Origin: an uncultured Lachnospiraceae bacterium
Lineage (GTDB): Bacteria; Bacillota; Clostridia; Lachnospirales; Lachnospiraceae
Assembly (NCBI GenBank): GCA_934432885.1
Contig: CAKRYY010000028.1
Location: 1-40,864, forward strand
Length of the DNA stretch: 40,864 nucleotides
Direction: 5' to 3'
Below are positions 17,095 through 26,068 of this stretch, one piece after another. The notes below the pieces were generated by a model that ran no database searches, was not told the origin of the DNA, and worked only from the letters and a program-made list of their open reading frames with translations. How positions within the stretch are numbered: position 1 is the stretch's first letter; each line of letters starts with the position of its first letter. The position numbers and the translations under genes are program-made.

Positions 17095-19659
17095 CTACTT
17101 TCTGCCGCAGCAATTTTTATATTTCTTTCCGCTTCCGCATGGACACGGATCATTTGGATAAATCTTTGCGCTTTCACGTCTTACCGGTCCCTTTTGCAGG
17201 GAATCATCCTTATTGGTTCCGGTTACCTTCGCAACCTGCTCTCTCTCCACCTTCTGCTCTACGCGTACATGGAAGAGCAGCTTTACCGTATCCTCACGGA
17301 TACTGTCTGTCATGCTGTCAAACATTTCATAGCCACTGAGCTTGTATTCTACAAGCGGGTCTCTCTGTCCATACGCCTGTAAGCCAATGCCCTGACGAAG
17401 CTGATCCATATCGTCGATATGGTCCATCCATCTGCGGTCGATTACCTTTAACAGTACGACTCTTTCCAGCTCACGGATTGCTTCTGTCTCAGGGAATTCT
17501 GCTTCCTTGCTCTCATACAGCTTGACAGCTTCTTCCTTTAACTGATGCTTTAAGCTGTTTTTCTTAAGCTTTTCAATCCGTCCTCTGTTGATGACCTTGA
17601 GCGGAATAATCGGAAGCAGCAGTGTATTTAACTCTGTCAAATCCCAGTCGTCGGGACTTGCATCGTCACCGATGCACATATCAACCGTATTTTCCACAAT
17701 ATCTGTAATCATCTTGTAAATTACGTCGCGCATGCTTTCGCCATCCAGTACGCGGCGGCGTTCTGCATAAATAATCTCGCGCTGCTCGTTCATAACCTGA
17801 TCGTATTCCAGCAGGTTCTTACGGATACCAAAGTTATTACTCTCTATCTTCTTCTGTGCCGTCTCAATGGCATTGGTCAGCATCTTGTGCTCAATTTCCT
17901 GATTTTCAGGGATGCCAAGCGTATTGAACATATTGATAAGCCGCTCTGAGCCAAACAGACGCATCAAATCGTCTTCCAGTGAAATATAGAATTTGGATTC
18001 GCCGGGGTCTCCCTGACGTCCGCTTCGTCCACGGAGCTGATTGTCAATACGTCTTGACTCATGCCGCTCCGTACCGATGATACGCAGACCGCCGAGTGCC
18101 TTTGCTTCTTCGTCAAGCTTAATATCCGTACCACGGCCTGCCATATTGGTTGCGATGGTTACGGAGCCATGAATACCAGCATCCGCTACGATTTCAGCCT
18201 CCAGCTCATGGAACTTCGCATTGAGCACCTTATGCTCGATGCCTTCCTTGCGCAGCATATTACTGAGCAGCTCCGAGGTCTCGATGGTAATGGTGCCGAC
18301 AAGCACAGGCTGTCCCTTTGCATGCGCTTCCTTTACCGATTCAACAACGGCATGGAATTTTTCCTTCTTGGTCTTATAAACCGCATCCTGATGGTCAATT
18401 CTGCGTACCGGCTTATTGGTCGGAATTTCGATAACGTCCATTCCATAAATATCACGGAATTCCTTTTCCTCTGTCAGCGCAGTACCGGTCATACCGCATT
18501 TCTTGGTGAATTTATTAAAGAAATTCTGGAACGTAATCGTTGCCAGCGTCTTGCTTTCTCTCTTTACTTTTACGTGCTCTTTGGCTTCGATTGCCTGATG
18601 CAGGCCGTCGGAATAACGTCTGCCCGGCATGATTCGTCCGGTAAATTCGTCTACAATCAGTACCTGGTCGTCCTTTACAACGTAGTCCTGATCGCGGAAC
18701 ATAAGGTTATGTGCACGCAGCGCCAGAATGATATTGTGCTGAATCTCCAGATTATCCGGGTCGGCAAGGTTTTCAATCTGGAAGAATTTCTCTACCTTAG
18801 CGACACCCTCTGCCGTCAGGTTTACAACCTTGTCCTTTTCATTGACAATGAAATCTCCGCTTTCTTCCTGCTCAATGCCCATGATAGCATCGATTTTGGA
18901 AAGGTCCTCCACATCCGCGCCTCTTGTCATCTGTCTTGCAAGAATATCGCACGCTTCATACAGCTTTGTGGATTTTCCGCTCTGTCCTGAAATAATAAGC
19001 GGCGTCCGCGCCTCGTCAATCAATACGGAGTCGACCTCGTCGATGATTGCAAAATGCAGCTCACGCAAAACGAGCTGTTCCTTATAGATAACCATGTTGT
19101 CACGCAGATAATCAAAACCAAGCTCATTATTTGTTACATAGGTAATGTCGCAGCCATAAGCCTCACGGCGTTCCTCCGGCTTCATGGAGTTGAGCACAAC
19201 GCCGACCTTCAGACCGAGAAATTCATGAACCTGTCCCATCCACTCAGCATCACGCTTTGCCAGATAGTCATTGACTGTAACGACATGAACGCCCCTGCCT
19301 TCAAGTGCATTTAAGTAAGCGGGCAGCGTTGCTACCAGCGTCTTTCCTTCACCAGTACGCATCTCTGAAATACGTCCCTGATGCAGAATGATACCGCCGA
19401 TAAGCTGTACCCTGTAGTGCTCCATGTTCATAACACGCTTCGCCGCTTCCCGCACGGTTGCGTATGCTTCCGGTAAAAGGTCATCCAGCGTTTCCCCTTC
19501 GCTCAGACGTTTCTTATATTCCTGTGTCTTTCCCCGAAGCTCCTCATCGGTAAGCGCCTGCATAGTCGGACGGAGCGCCTCTATCTTATCCACAAGTGGA
19601 AGAATCCGCTTTAACTCCCGTTCACTATGGGTTCCAAATATCTTTTCAACTATATTCAT
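17095..19659 (-). CDS. secA: Preprotein translocase ATPase SecA
   Basis: An 854-residue SecA motor that drives preproteins through SecYEG. It has Walker A MRTGEGKT (100-107), the Walker B region [19 protein letters not shown], the helicase motifs [10 protein letters not shown] and [13 protein letters not shown], the IRA/helical scaffold segments, and a C-terminal SEC-C zinc motif ([13 protein letters not shown]). Length is normal for clostridial SecA1. The ATG has GGAGATGGGG upstream. The gene is transcribed from the promoter at 19795-19823 and is followed 10 bases later by prfB, the usual secA-prfB arrangement in Firmicutes. Confidence 0.98.
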   Translation of the reverse strand: MNIVEKIFGTHSERELKRILPLVDKIEALRPTMQALTDEELRGKTQEYKKRLSEGETLDDLLPEAYATVREAAKRVMNMEHYRVQLIGGIILHQGRISEMRTGEGKTLVATLPAYLNALEGRGVHVVTVNDYLAKRDAEWMGQVHEFLGLKVGVVLNSMKPEERREAYGCDITYVTNNELGFDYLRDNMVIYKEQLVLRELHFAIIDEVDSVLIDEARTPLIISGQSGKSTKLYEACDILARQMTRGADVEDLSKIDAIMGIEQEESGDFIVNEKDKVVNLTAEGVAKVEKFFQIENLADPDNLEIQHNIILALRAHNLMFRDQDYVVKDDQVLIVDEFTGRIMPGRRYSDGLHQAIEAKEHVKVKRESKTLATITFQNFFNKFTKKCGMTGTALTEEKEFRDIYGMDVIEIPTNKPVRRIDHQDAVYKTKKEKFHAVVESVKEAHAKGQPVLVGTITIETSELLSNMLRKEGIEHKVLNAKFHELEAEIVADAGIHGSVTIATNMAGRGTDIKLDEEAKALGGLRIIGTERHESRRIDNQLRGRSGRQGDPGESKFYISLEDDLMRLFGSERLINMFNTLGIPENQEIEHKMLTNAIETAQKKIESNNFGIRKNLLEYDQVMNEQREIIYAERRRVLDGESMRDVIYKMITDIVENTVDMCIGDDASPDDWDLTELNTLLLPIIPLKVINRGRIEKLKKNSLKHQLKEEAVKLYESKEAEFPETEAIRELERVVLLKVIDRRWMDHIDDMDQLRQGIGLQAYGQRDPLVEYKLSGYEMFDSMTDSIREDTVKLLFHVRVEQKVEREQVAKVTGTNKDDSLQKGPVRRESAKIYPNDPCPCGSGKKYKNCCGRK

Positions 19660-19794
19660 TTACTTCCCCATCTCCTATGATTACTTGATTGCTTCTATAT
19701 TTATTTCTGATTTCTGCGCGGCTGACCATAAATATTTCCAGACCCGCCGGCAGCTTCCCTATTCTTTTGTAGTAAACAAATGCCAACATGCTAC

Positions 19795-19823
19795 ATTCTA
19801 ACAGATTTGTTCCTATAATTCAA
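19795..19823 (-). promoter_or_regulatory. Sigma-A promoter of secA-prfB
   Basis: On the minus strand TTGAAT (19823-19818), 17 bases and TAGAAT (19800-19795). The -35 box overlaps the last codon of the TetR gene. The leader is about 130 bases long; no structured regulator was recognised in it. Confidence 0.6.
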
Positions 19824-20371
19824 CCTTTGTGCATGCCAAAAAGCAACATCCCTACCGCCCTTTTGAGTTCCTTCTTTACAGCCGCAGCGTCTGTAAATGC
19901 ACGGGAAAGCTGGAGTGTCGTATATCCATGCAGCAGCCCCGCCAGAATCCGGCAGCCTTCCTGCACCTGATTCTCCCTGAAGCCACAGGAATAAAGCAGC
20001 GTCGTAAGCAGCTTTTCATATTCTGCAAAAATTGCCCCTGTTTCTTCTGCACCATGCCAGGTCGCCCATTGAATTGTCTCATAAACGCCGGGATGAACCG
20101 TCATATATTCCAGATATGCCTCCGCCACCCGGCAGAGGGCGTCCTCGCCTGCATTTCCAAGCGCTGCGTGCATCATTTCTTCATTCATCCTGCGCATGCC
20201 TCCATGCGCCACCAGCAAAAGCAGTCCGTCCAGGCTGTCTATATGATTATAAAGAGAAGGTGTCCTGATTCCAAGCTCCTGCGCAACTGCTTTCAGAGAA
20301 ACACCGCTAAGGCCCCTCTCATCCGCAATTCTGGAAGCTGTCTCAATTACCATATCTCTGTGAATCCGCAT
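19820..20371 (-). CDS. TetR-family regulator (WHG/TetR_C_33 type)
   Basis: A 183-residue repressor-type protein. The N-terminal helix-turn-helix reads VIETASRIADERGLSGVSLKAVAQELGIRTPSLYNHI (about 7-45). The C-terminal effector domain contains YLEYMTVHPGVYETIQWAT, typical of the WHG-type TetR C-terminal domain. ATG at 20371 was chosen because AAAGGAG lies upstream; the alternative start 12 codons earlier would include that ribosome site. No obvious target is adjacent on the same strand, and secA downstream is housekeeping. The effector is unknown. Confidence 0.85.
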   Translation of the reverse strand: MRIHRDMVIETASRIADERGLSGVSLKAVAQELGIRTPSLYNHIDSLDGLLLLVAHGGMRRMNEEMMHAALGNAGEDALCRVAEAYLEYMTVHPGVYETIQWATWHGAEETGAIFAEYEKLLTTLLYSCGFRENQVQEGCRILAGLLHGYTTLQLSRAFTDAAAVKKELKRAVGMLLFGMHKG

Positions 20372-20457
20372 CCTGCAATCTCCTTTTATCTGCCAGCCTT
20401 TATCCATGTATTATAACCCTTGCAGCCCCTTCCTGCAAGGCTGCTATCTGCCATAAC

Positions 20458-20503
20458 AAAAGCCCGGCATCTCTGTCCACAATAACCAGAAATACCGGGC
20501 TTT
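20458..20503 (-). terminator. Intrinsic terminator of the SLH protein gene
   Basis: AAAGCCCGG and CCGGGCTTT form the base of a long stem-loop. On the minus strand it is followed by TTT and lies about 26 bases past the SLH gene stop. Confidence 0.85.
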
Positions 20504-20528
20504 ATCATATCTTACGTTTTATTTCTTT

Positions 20529-23333
20529 TTATTCTTCCTTTGGCTTTATCCAGCCTATCGTGCCTGCTGGCGTGACAGCGGGCTGCAGTTCATACTTTTC
20601 TATAAAGCGATGGAGCATAACAGCGACCTCAGCGCGGGTCGCAGCGCCCTTCGGTTCAAGAAGATTATTCCTGTCATTTATGATGCCTCTGCTGACAGCC
20701 CATGTCATAGCCTCCTGTGCCCAATCGGATACGTCGCTTCTGTCTGTGAAGCTGTCAGGCATTTCCGTACCCGTCACATCATAGCCTTTTACCTTTGCAT
20801 AGCGATAGAGGATTGACACAAGCTCCTCGCGGGTAAGGGGTTCTCCGGCGCCAAACCTGCCGTCGCCAGAGCCATCCATAATACCGTTTTGCTGCGCCCA
20901 TGTCACCATGTCATAATACCACACTTTATCAGCTCCATACTCCATATCCGTAAAGCTGTTTCTGCCCTCTACAGCAGGACTGCCCTCCAGACGATAGAGA
21001 ATTACTGCAATTTCGGCGCGGGAGGTATTGCCATGCGGCAAAAAGCTGTCTGCATAGCTTCCAGTCATCAGTCCCTTTTCATAGGCAAACATCACATCAT
21101 TGTAAAACCAATCGTCTGCGTACACATCAGCAAAGGGATTTATTCCTGTATATCTATATAGAGTTTGGCTGGAATTTGTCTTTGCCGCACCTGTGTAAGC
21201 GTTACCGCCAGAGCTTCTCCTGCTCCTGTGCCGCCTTCCGTTGCCGGATTCCGTATTGCCAGAGGCTGTCGGCGCAGCTGGCGTAACTGGTGTAACTGGC
21301 GCAGAATTTTGTGTCCACTTCGCCGTAAGCGTCATGGTATATTTCGCAGCATCCGCAGCAAAATCCCATTTCGTTTCTGTGCCGTGATTATCATAATACC
21401 AGCCATCGAATGTATAGCCATCTTTGACCGGGGCAGGAGCCGGGGCAGCAAGCATTTTTCCAGCCTTACTCCATGTAATGCTCTGTTTGGCCGGGCTTTC
21501 TCCATTGTCCGCATCAAAGGTAATTGTAAGCGTACCGTTCAGGCTGCCGCTAAAATTACCGCCCAGAATCTCGCCTCCGTCATTCTTGACATCACCGTTA
21601 TACCTGCCCCCGCTAATAGATCCGGAATTGGTCACTTTACTATTAAATTGTGTATCCAGATCTGTGTGACCCTCAATGCCAGAGATTTTCCCTTCGTTAA
21701 GCACTTCGCTGTCGATTGTACCGCCGCAGCCAAGCAGCCTGCCGATGTTGTATACGCCATTGGTGCCGCCGCCGGAAATCGTGCCGCCACTGCTAAGGAA
21801 CAGTGTTCCATCACCAAAATTCATTATCGTGCCGCCTGCTCCGTAGGAATTAGAAAGGGTACAGTCCGCAATTACGCCACCCAGCATGGTGACTTTGCCA
21901 TCATTACTGATGCCGCCGCCATTCCGCTCGGCCTTACAATTTCTAATCTCCCCACCCGTTATCGTAACAGAGCCGAAACTATTATCAGACCCTGAATCAA
22001 GCGTTATACCGCCTCCGTTATTGGCTGTACAATTCGTAATGCTGCCGCTGTCCATCGAAAAGTCAGCGTATTCGTTGATATTTACACCGCCTCCTGAATC
22101 CGCCGTACAGCCGATGATTCTGCTGTTATTTATGGACATCATGGCAAATTGTGCGCTCTTTTTACTATCTCCATAAAGTCCTACACCCCCGCCGCACTTT
22201 GCCGTACAGCCAACGATTGTTCCTCCAGCCATAAGCAGACTTCCACCGGGTGCAACACATATTCCGCCTCCATAAGTAAGGCCTACCGGTCCCATTGGCG
22301 TTCCCGTACCGCCAGTGATAATGCCTCCAGAAATACTCTCCGTACCATTTTCATCCAGCTTCCACAAGCCATTTCCATCCGGCTTAAACTTACGTGATTT
22401 GCTTCCACCCCAATTATTGTCTTCAATATTAAGAGCACCGCCCTCCTCCACCTTGATGACACTTCCGCCACTGCCCTTCAGCATACAGCCGTTAAGGTCA
22501 AGCGTGACCATCCGGTCAACAATCAAAGTAGCGTCAAGGGTAATGTCTGCTGTCATCTTGACAGTGCTAATCGAGCCATCTCCCATTGCAGCTTTCAGCT
22601 CCTCTGCCGTAGCAACATCTCCTGACCCATTCGCAGTCAGCACAGGCTTGGATAATTCGCCCAGCGCATCAATAACTTCCGTGTAACGGGTAAAATCAAG
22701 CTGGTCTAATTCCTCATCAGAAAGCTGTACCTTTGCTTTGTCAATGGCTTCAAGCTGCATTGCCACCTCTTCCGCATTATCGGCGCTGATTTTCTCTGCA
22801 TCCGGCAGTGCATCAATCATGTCCTGCACGCTCTCCACAGAGACCGCTTTCTGCTCATTTAAAGCTTCCTCGATTTCTGTTTCCAGTTCTGCATCCTCGC
22901 CATTTTCCGCTTCCAATCCGGTTTGCTCACTGTTTTCTGCTTTCAAACCGGCTTGCTTACCGTTTTCTGCTTCCAATCCGGCTTCCTTGCCATTTTCCGT
23001 TTTCTGCCCAGCTTCTTTGCCACTTTCCGCTTCCTGCCCAGCTTCCTTGCCACTTTCCGCTTCCCGCCCAGCTTCCTTACCACTTTCTGCTTCCTGCCCA
23101 GCTTCTCCGCTGTCTTTATTTTCCTGCTCCTTTTCCCCAGCCGCTGTGGTACTGCCATCTTTGCTCTCATAGTGGCAGCCCTCTTTTTTTGTCATACAGC
23201 CGTCCCCTTCGCTGCATACATGGGCATCCTCCTTTTCTGCCGCCGATACCGGCGCAGAAGTCAAAGAGAGTACCATACAGATGCAGATTGCTGCTGCATA
23301 AATCTGCTTTCTCTGTTTTCTTTTCTTTCTCAT
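20529..23333 (-). CDS. SLH-domain cell-surface protein with beta-helix and InlB-type repeat
   Basis: A 934-residue exported protein. The signal peptide is 1-32 (cleavage after VSA). Residues 33-76 are Cys-containing and charged. Seven 10-residue repeats of the form EAESGKEAGQ span 81-150, followed by a helical linker. Residues 240-600 are rich in short GG-T/I-x-N/G-C repeats (GGTIVGCTA, SRIIGCTA, GSITNCTA, GEIRNCKA), predicted to be a right-handed beta-helix adhesin. An InlB B-repeat (TFDADNGESP ... FDGWYYD ... AKWT) lies at 605-673. Three SLH domains (about 733-783, 793-845, 861-912), each with TRAE/SRAE or TREE, should bind secondary wall polymer. It is 16 bases downstream of the small membrane-protein gene, so they form one unit. 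I suspect control by the ECF sigma module upstream. Confidence 0.9.
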   Translation of the reverse strand: MRKKRKQRKQIYAAAICICMVLSLTSAPVSAAEKEDAHVCSEGDGCMTKKEGCHYESKDGSTTAAGEKEQENKDSGEAGQEAESGKEAGREAESGKEAGQEAESGKEAGQKTENGKEAGLEAENGKQAGLKAENSEQTGLEAENGEDAELETEIEEALNEQKAVSVESVQDMIDALPDAEKISADNAEEVAMQLEAIDKAKVQLSDEELDQLDFTRYTEVIDALGELSKPVLTANGSGDVATAEELKAAMGDGSISTVKMTADITLDATLIVDRMVTLDLNGCMLKGSGGSVIKVEEGGALNIEDNNWGGSKSRKFKPDGNGLWKLDENGTESISGGIITGGTGTPMGPVGLTYGGGICVAPGGSLLMAGGTIVGCTAKCGGGVGLYGDSKKSAQFAMMSINNSRIIGCTADSGGGVNINEYADFSMDSGSITNCTANNGGGITLDSGSDNSFGSVTITGGEIRNCKAERNGGGISNDGKVTMLGGVIADCTLSNSYGAGGTIMNFGDGTLFLSSGGTISGGGTNGVYNIGRLLGCGGTIDSEVLNEGKISGIEGHTDLDTQFNSKVTNSGSISGGRYNGDVKNDGGEILGGNFSGSLNGTLTITFDADNGESPAKQSITWSKAGKMLAAPAPAPVKDGYTFDGWYYDNHGTETKWDFAADAAKYTMTLTAKWTQNSAPVTPVTPAAPTASGNTESGNGRRHRSRRSSGGNAYTGAAKTNSSQTLYRYTGINPFADVYADDWFYNDVMFAYEKGLMTGSYADSFLPHGNTSRAEIAVILYRLEGSPAVEGRNSFTDMEYGADKVWYYDMVTWAQQNGIMDGSGDGRFGAGEPLTREELVSILYRYAKVKGYDVTGTEMPDSFTDRSDVSDWAQEAMTWAVSRGIINDRNNLLEPKGAATRAEVAVMLHRFIEKYELQPAVTPAGTIGWIKPKEE
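22884..23105 (-). repeat. 30-bp in-frame tandem repeat in the SLH gene
   Basis: About seven 30-bp units encode the decapeptide repeats at residues 81-150. The period is exact, so copy-number change keeps the frame. Units closest to the gene start are nearly identical (EAESGKEAGQ), while those farther on diverge (EAENGKQAGL, KAENSEQTGL). Confidence 0.9.
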
Positions 23334-23349
23334 CTATTTTTATCCTCCC

Positions 23350-23679
23350 TTATTGTGATGCGTTTTCCTTTTCCCCGTCCTGTCCAAGATGTTCTCTTCC
23401 CCTGAGCTTGATACACAGCACGGTGATAACAACTGCCACAGCAAACGAAATAACTGCTACCAGCACATAGCCGCCCGCATCCTTATGCAGCAGAACCGCA
23501 CCATACATTCCTGCAGCATCCATCGGCTGTCCCTGAACACATCCCAGTATTCCCACAAGGGATGAAAACAGCAGCGTGCACAGAGCAGACAGCCTAAAGA
23601 CTGCACGCCGCTCCTGCCTGCGGCATTTTTCACGTATTTTCCTTTTTACCAATTCGATGCGTTTTTCTGTAGCATACAT
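23350..23679 (-). CDS. Small two-span membrane protein resembling the anti-sigma candidate
   Basis: A 109-residue protein. The N-terminal basic helix (KRIELVKRKIREKCRRQERRA) is followed by two membrane segments (about 29-48 and 72-92) and a charged tail. Its plan matches the 123-residue protein at 25124-25495: the same RI-x-x-VKR(K/R)I-x-E start, two spans, and a second span ending VxxTVLCIKLR versus VxxTILCFRIR. The two are probably paralogues. It directly precedes the SLH gene and follows a terminator. The ribosome site AAAGGAGG is 13 bases from ATG, unusually far. The role is unknown; a membrane partner of sigma or of SLH export is possible. Confidence 0.75.
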   Translation of the reverse strand: MYATEKRIELVKRKIREKCRRQERRAVFRLSALCTLLFSSLVGILGCVQGQPMDAAGMYGAVLLHKDAGGYVLVAVISFAVAVVITVLCIKLRGREHLGQDGEKENASQ

Positions 23680-23712
23680 AGCTGCTTTGAAACCTCCTTT
23701 CCAAAAATATCA

Positions 23713-23730
23713 CTGTAAAAGCCTTTCATA
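23713..23730 (-). promoter_or_regulatory. 18-bp element, copy 1
   Basis: On the minus strand TATGAAAGG followed by CTTTTACAG, 34-51 bases upstream of the small membrane protein/SLH unit. It differs from the copy at 26050-26067 at three positions. No convincing -35 box precedes it (GAGTTT at the expected distance), which would suit an alternative sigma or activator. Confidence 0.45.
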
Positions 23731-23778
23731 TTCTTAGGTACAAAAAAATGGAAAAACTCTCACGTAAAAATAAAAAAT

Positions 23779-23843
23779 GTCCTCATAACGACTGCTATTT
23801 TCTGCTGCTTTCACAGAAAATAATCTTAAATCGTTATAAGGAC
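23779..23843 (-). terminator. Large two-stem intrinsic terminator after the PrsW gene
   Basis: The outer arms (23779-23791 and 23831-23843) match at 12 of 13 positions. Inner arms ATTTTCTG (23797-23804) and CAGAAAAT (23814-23821) are perfect. On the minus strand the structure is followed by ATTTTTTATTTTT. It separates the sigma/PrsW operon from the SLH unit. The 23680-23893 gap holds only this and the 18-bp element. Confidence 0.75.
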
Positions 23844-23893
23844 TTACTTTTAAGACAATCCTTTCAATGTCCACTTTTTCTTTCTTCAAAAGC

Positions 23894-24517
23894 TTATTTC
23901 TTCAAGCGGAGGGAAATCACCTTCCCCAAAATCAGAATCAGAACCGGAAGAATATACGCGACATACTGCACTGCGCCGCCATAGGCAATCAGAAGATTAT
24001 AGGTCGCATGAAAGGTAATCGCCGCACCGAGCAGACCGCAGGTTCCTGCTATTTTTAACCATGTCCGCCGCCACACGTATGCAAGCCCGCCGCCGACAAT
24101 CGCACCGCAGATTACGTGCATCGCACCCGTTCCGATGCCCCGGAAGAAAATAAAGGAAAAATGTCCGGCTCCATTCTGAATCAGATAACAGATATTTTCA
24201 AAGGTTGCAAATGAAAGCGCGCAGGTAACGGCGGCAATTTTAATCCGTTCCGTTCCCGGCTCAAATACGAGAAGATAAAAAAGCAGCGGAAGGAGCTTCA
24301 TCACTTCCTCCACCACTGGAGCAATCTCCACAGTAGCGGCAAAGGTATCCGCTTCATAAAGTGCCGCAAGAAAGGTGTTGATATACGCAGAAAGCAGGCA
24401 TGCGCCCATTCCCGCAATGCAGAACAAAAAGAATTTCATCTGCCGTTTTCCCATGCACAGGGCGGCAATTAACAGGGGCGATGCCATGCAGATAAATACA
24501 TTTTCGATATAGGTCAT
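23894..24517 (-). CDS. PrsW-family intramembrane glutamic protease
   Basis: A 207-residue protein with about seven hydrophobic segments. It carries the PrsW signature: EEVMK (Glu70, Glu71, Lys74), FATFEN (Phe103, Glu107, Asn108), a His in GAMHVICG (134) and TFHATYN (His170, Asn174). Bacillus PrsW cuts the anti-sigma RsiW as the first proteolytic step releasing SigW. Its place as the last gene of an ECF sigma operon, with a small membrane protein in the anti-sigma position, supports the same job here. Its ATG overlaps the previous stop (ATGA). It is shorter than many PrsW proteins, but the core motifs are complete. Confidence 0.85.
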   Translation of the reverse strand: MTYIENVFICMASPLLIAALCMGKRQMKFFLFCIAGMGACLLSAYINTFLAALYEADTFAATVEIAPVVEEVMKLLPLLFYLLVFEPGTERIKIAAVTCALSFATFENICYLIQNGAGHFSFIFFRGIGTGAMHVICGAIVGGGLAYVWRRTWLKIAGTCGLLGAAITFHATYNLLIAYGGAVQYVAYILPVLILILGKVISLRLKK

Positions 24518-25140
24518 GCCTTCACCGCCTTTCTCATAGCGGGCAACAGCCCCAAAAGGCAGCCCGTCAGCAGGAAATCACACCAGCAATAAGGGCTGAA
24601 AATGGAATCGCTGGAAAAAAAGCAGCCAGAAGTCCAAAGAGCATATTCCATCGCCGCATAACACAGCACTCCAATATGAAAATACTGCATAGCCCGCGCA
24701 TTTCCCATCTGTGTCTGTGCATAAGCAAGCCCGCGGATAGAATGATGGGAAATGACCATCATCATGCCGCACCAGAGCAGGTTGGAAAGAACATCCCCAT
24801 AGGTACAGTAAAATATACACAACGGAACTCCTATCAGCAGGGCAAGCAGAGCCTTCCTGCATGGAAAATGCCTTTCCTCCTCAGAGGAAAGGATGTATTG
24901 CAGAATATAAAGAAAAACTGCGCTGGAAACCCAGCCAAACTCCGATACATAAAAGACCTGCGGCGTTTCGGAAAATAAAAGCAGATACAGCGCCCAGTAC
25001 AGGGAACCCAGCCCAAAGCAGCCATAAAAACACACCAGCAGAAAATACGCCTGCACGCGGCTTTTCAGATAGCAGATACCGCTCAGGCAGAAGCCGAGCA
25101 GGGCAACAAAGAATTGTAAAAGGTTACTGATCAATTCCAT
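24514..25140 (-). CDS. Multi-pass membrane protein of unknown function
   Basis: A 208-residue protein with six or seven predicted membrane helices. The short loops contain aromatic and Cys residues, including SYWAL-like SLYWALYL, a SSEEERHFPCRK loop near 86-97 and a Cys-rich C-terminal half (GCFFSS, SPYCWCDF). No catalytic motif was recognised. It overlaps the anti-sigma candidate by 17 bases and PrsW by 4, so it is a fixed member of this operon. I infer a membrane sensor or scaffold for the protease. A weak resemblance to 7TM sensor modules is not enough to name it. Confidence 0.7.
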   Translation of the reverse strand: MELISNLLQFFVALLGFCLSGICYLKSRVQAYFLLVCFYGCFGLGSLYWALYLLLFSETPQVFYVSEFGWVSSAVFLYILQYILSSEEERHFPCRKALLALLIGVPLCIFYCTYGDVLSNLLWCGMMMVISHHSIRGLAYAQTQMGNARAMQYFHIGVLCYAAMEYALWTSGCFFSSDSIFSPYCWCDFLLTGCLLGLLPAMRKAVKA

Positions 25141-25495
25141 TTATCCCATCTCCCTTTTGCGTTTCCTCCGCCTGTTCTTCTTTTTCCAGCAGACGGATAC
25201 GGAAGCACAAAATCGTCACGCATACGCCAAGCAGAAAAGCGAGCAGTCCTATTACGATATATCCAAGAGCCGCACTTCCTCCCAAAATGCTTGCCGTCGT
25301 TGCAAAGCCGGTTGAAATTTCCGGCTTATTCTGCCCGATAATTCCGGGCATAGAAAAGGAAACACCTAAAATCACTGCAAGAGATGCCGCCATGCCAGAA
25401 ACAGCAGCAAGCCGCATACGCCGCAGTCTCTGCTGTTTTTTTCTTTCTGCAATCCGTCGTTTTACTTCTGCAATTCGTTCCTCACAGCTTTGCAT
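25124..25495 (-). CDS. Putative membrane anti-sigma factor
   Basis: A 123-residue protein with a basic helical N-terminus (CEERIAEVKRRIAERKKQQRLRR), two membrane segments (about 28-48 and 77-98) and a short charged tail. It is encoded immediately after, and overlapping by 14 bases, the ECF sigma factor, which is the classic position of an anti-sigma factor. It lacks a zinc-binding ZAS motif (HxxxCxxC). The cytoplasmic N-terminus is only about 27 residues, short for sigma binding, so the role is inferred from position. AGGAGG precedes the ATG. It resembles the 109-residue protein at 23350-23679. Confidence 0.65.
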   Translation of the reverse strand: MQSCEERIAEVKRRIAERKKQQRLRRMRLAAVSGMAASLAVILGVSFSMPGIIGQNKPEISTGFATTASILGGSAALGYIVIGLLAFLLGVCVTILCFRIRLLEKEEQAEETQKGDGINGIDQ

Positions 25496-26030
25496 TTACA
25501 ATTCCCTCCTGCTCCAATAATCCGCGCAGACGTTCTTTTCCCCGGTACACCATATTTGTAATCTGCTTCACGCTTTTTCCCATGACTTTGGCAGCCTGCA
25601 AATAGCTCATGCCTTCAAAATAGGTCAGATAAAGTGCCTCGCGGTAATCCGCCTTTAACTCGCCTATGCAAAGGTGCAGGAGCTGATTTCTCTCTTTTGT
25701 TCTGATGACCTCCTCCACCAGCATCCTGCCGTCAGCTTCCTGCGTCAGGTCATCAAGGCTGAAAAGAAGCCGCCGCCTGCTTTTATGGCGCAGAGCCATG
25801 TGCCGCGCTGCTTTATATAGATAAGCCTTAAATCCACCATCCCGGATGTTGGGCTTTTTTGTAAACAGATAGGAAAAGGCATCTATCATCAAATCCTCAG
25901 CCTCGTGAACGTCATGCAGATAGCCATTTATGTATAAGGTCAGCGGGTCGCCGTATTTTTTCATCAGCGCTTCAAGCCCTGTTTCATCGCCGCTCAGGTA
26001 CTGTCTATACAGTTCTTCATCAGAAACCAT
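25482..26030 (-). CDS. ECF-type RNA polymerase sigma factor
   Basis: A 182-residue sigma-70-family factor. The sigma2 region includes LMKKYGDPLTLYINGYLHDVHEAEDLMIDAFSYLF and FKAYLYKAARHMALRHKSRRR. The sigma4 region has LKADYREALYLTYFEGMSYLQAAKVMGKSVKQITNMVYRGKERLRGLL, a clear helix-turn-helix. There is no sigma3 domain. ATG at 26030 was chosen because GGAAG lies 10 bases upstream; a start at 26066 would remove the leader element. It begins a four-gene overlapping operon (sigma, anti-sigma candidate, multi-pass protein, PrsW). It is transcribed from a housekeeping-like promoter at 26069-26097. Confidence 0.92.
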   Translation of the reverse strand: MVSDEELYRQYLSGDETGLEALMKKYGDPLTLYINGYLHDVHEAEDLMIDAFSYLFTKKPNIRDGGFKAYLYKAARHMALRHKSRRRLLFSLDDLTQEADGRMLVEEVIRTKERNQLLHLCIGELKADYREALYLTYFEGMSYLQAAKVMGKSVKQITNMVYRGKERLRGLLEQEGIVNAKL

Positions 26031-26049
26031 GCCGTTCACTTCCTTTCCG

Positions 26050-26067
26050 CTGTAGCATCCTTTCATA
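26050..26067 (-). promoter_or_regulatory. 18-bp element, copy 2
   Basis: On the minus strand TATGAAAGG followed by ATGCTACAG, 20-37 bases upstream of the sigma gene and spanning the predicted transcription start. It is 15/18 identical to 23713-23730. Possible operator or alternative-sigma contact. Confidence 0.45.
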
Positions 26068-26068
26068 A

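Noticed and set aside
18061..18990. 309-residue plus-strand frame
   Set aside because: It is the complement of conserved secA sequence, with no ribosome site and no recognisable domain.
22884..23105. CRISPR-like 30-bp period
   Set aside because: The repeat is continuous coding sequence for a decapeptide repeat with no spacers.
22923..23405. Plus-strand frames over the 30-bp repeat
   Set aside because: They arise from the repeat and signal-peptide codons read backwards; no start context.
20529..26030. Genomic island or prophage
   Set aside because: No integrase, transposase, tRNA boundary or attachment repeat was seen at either side.
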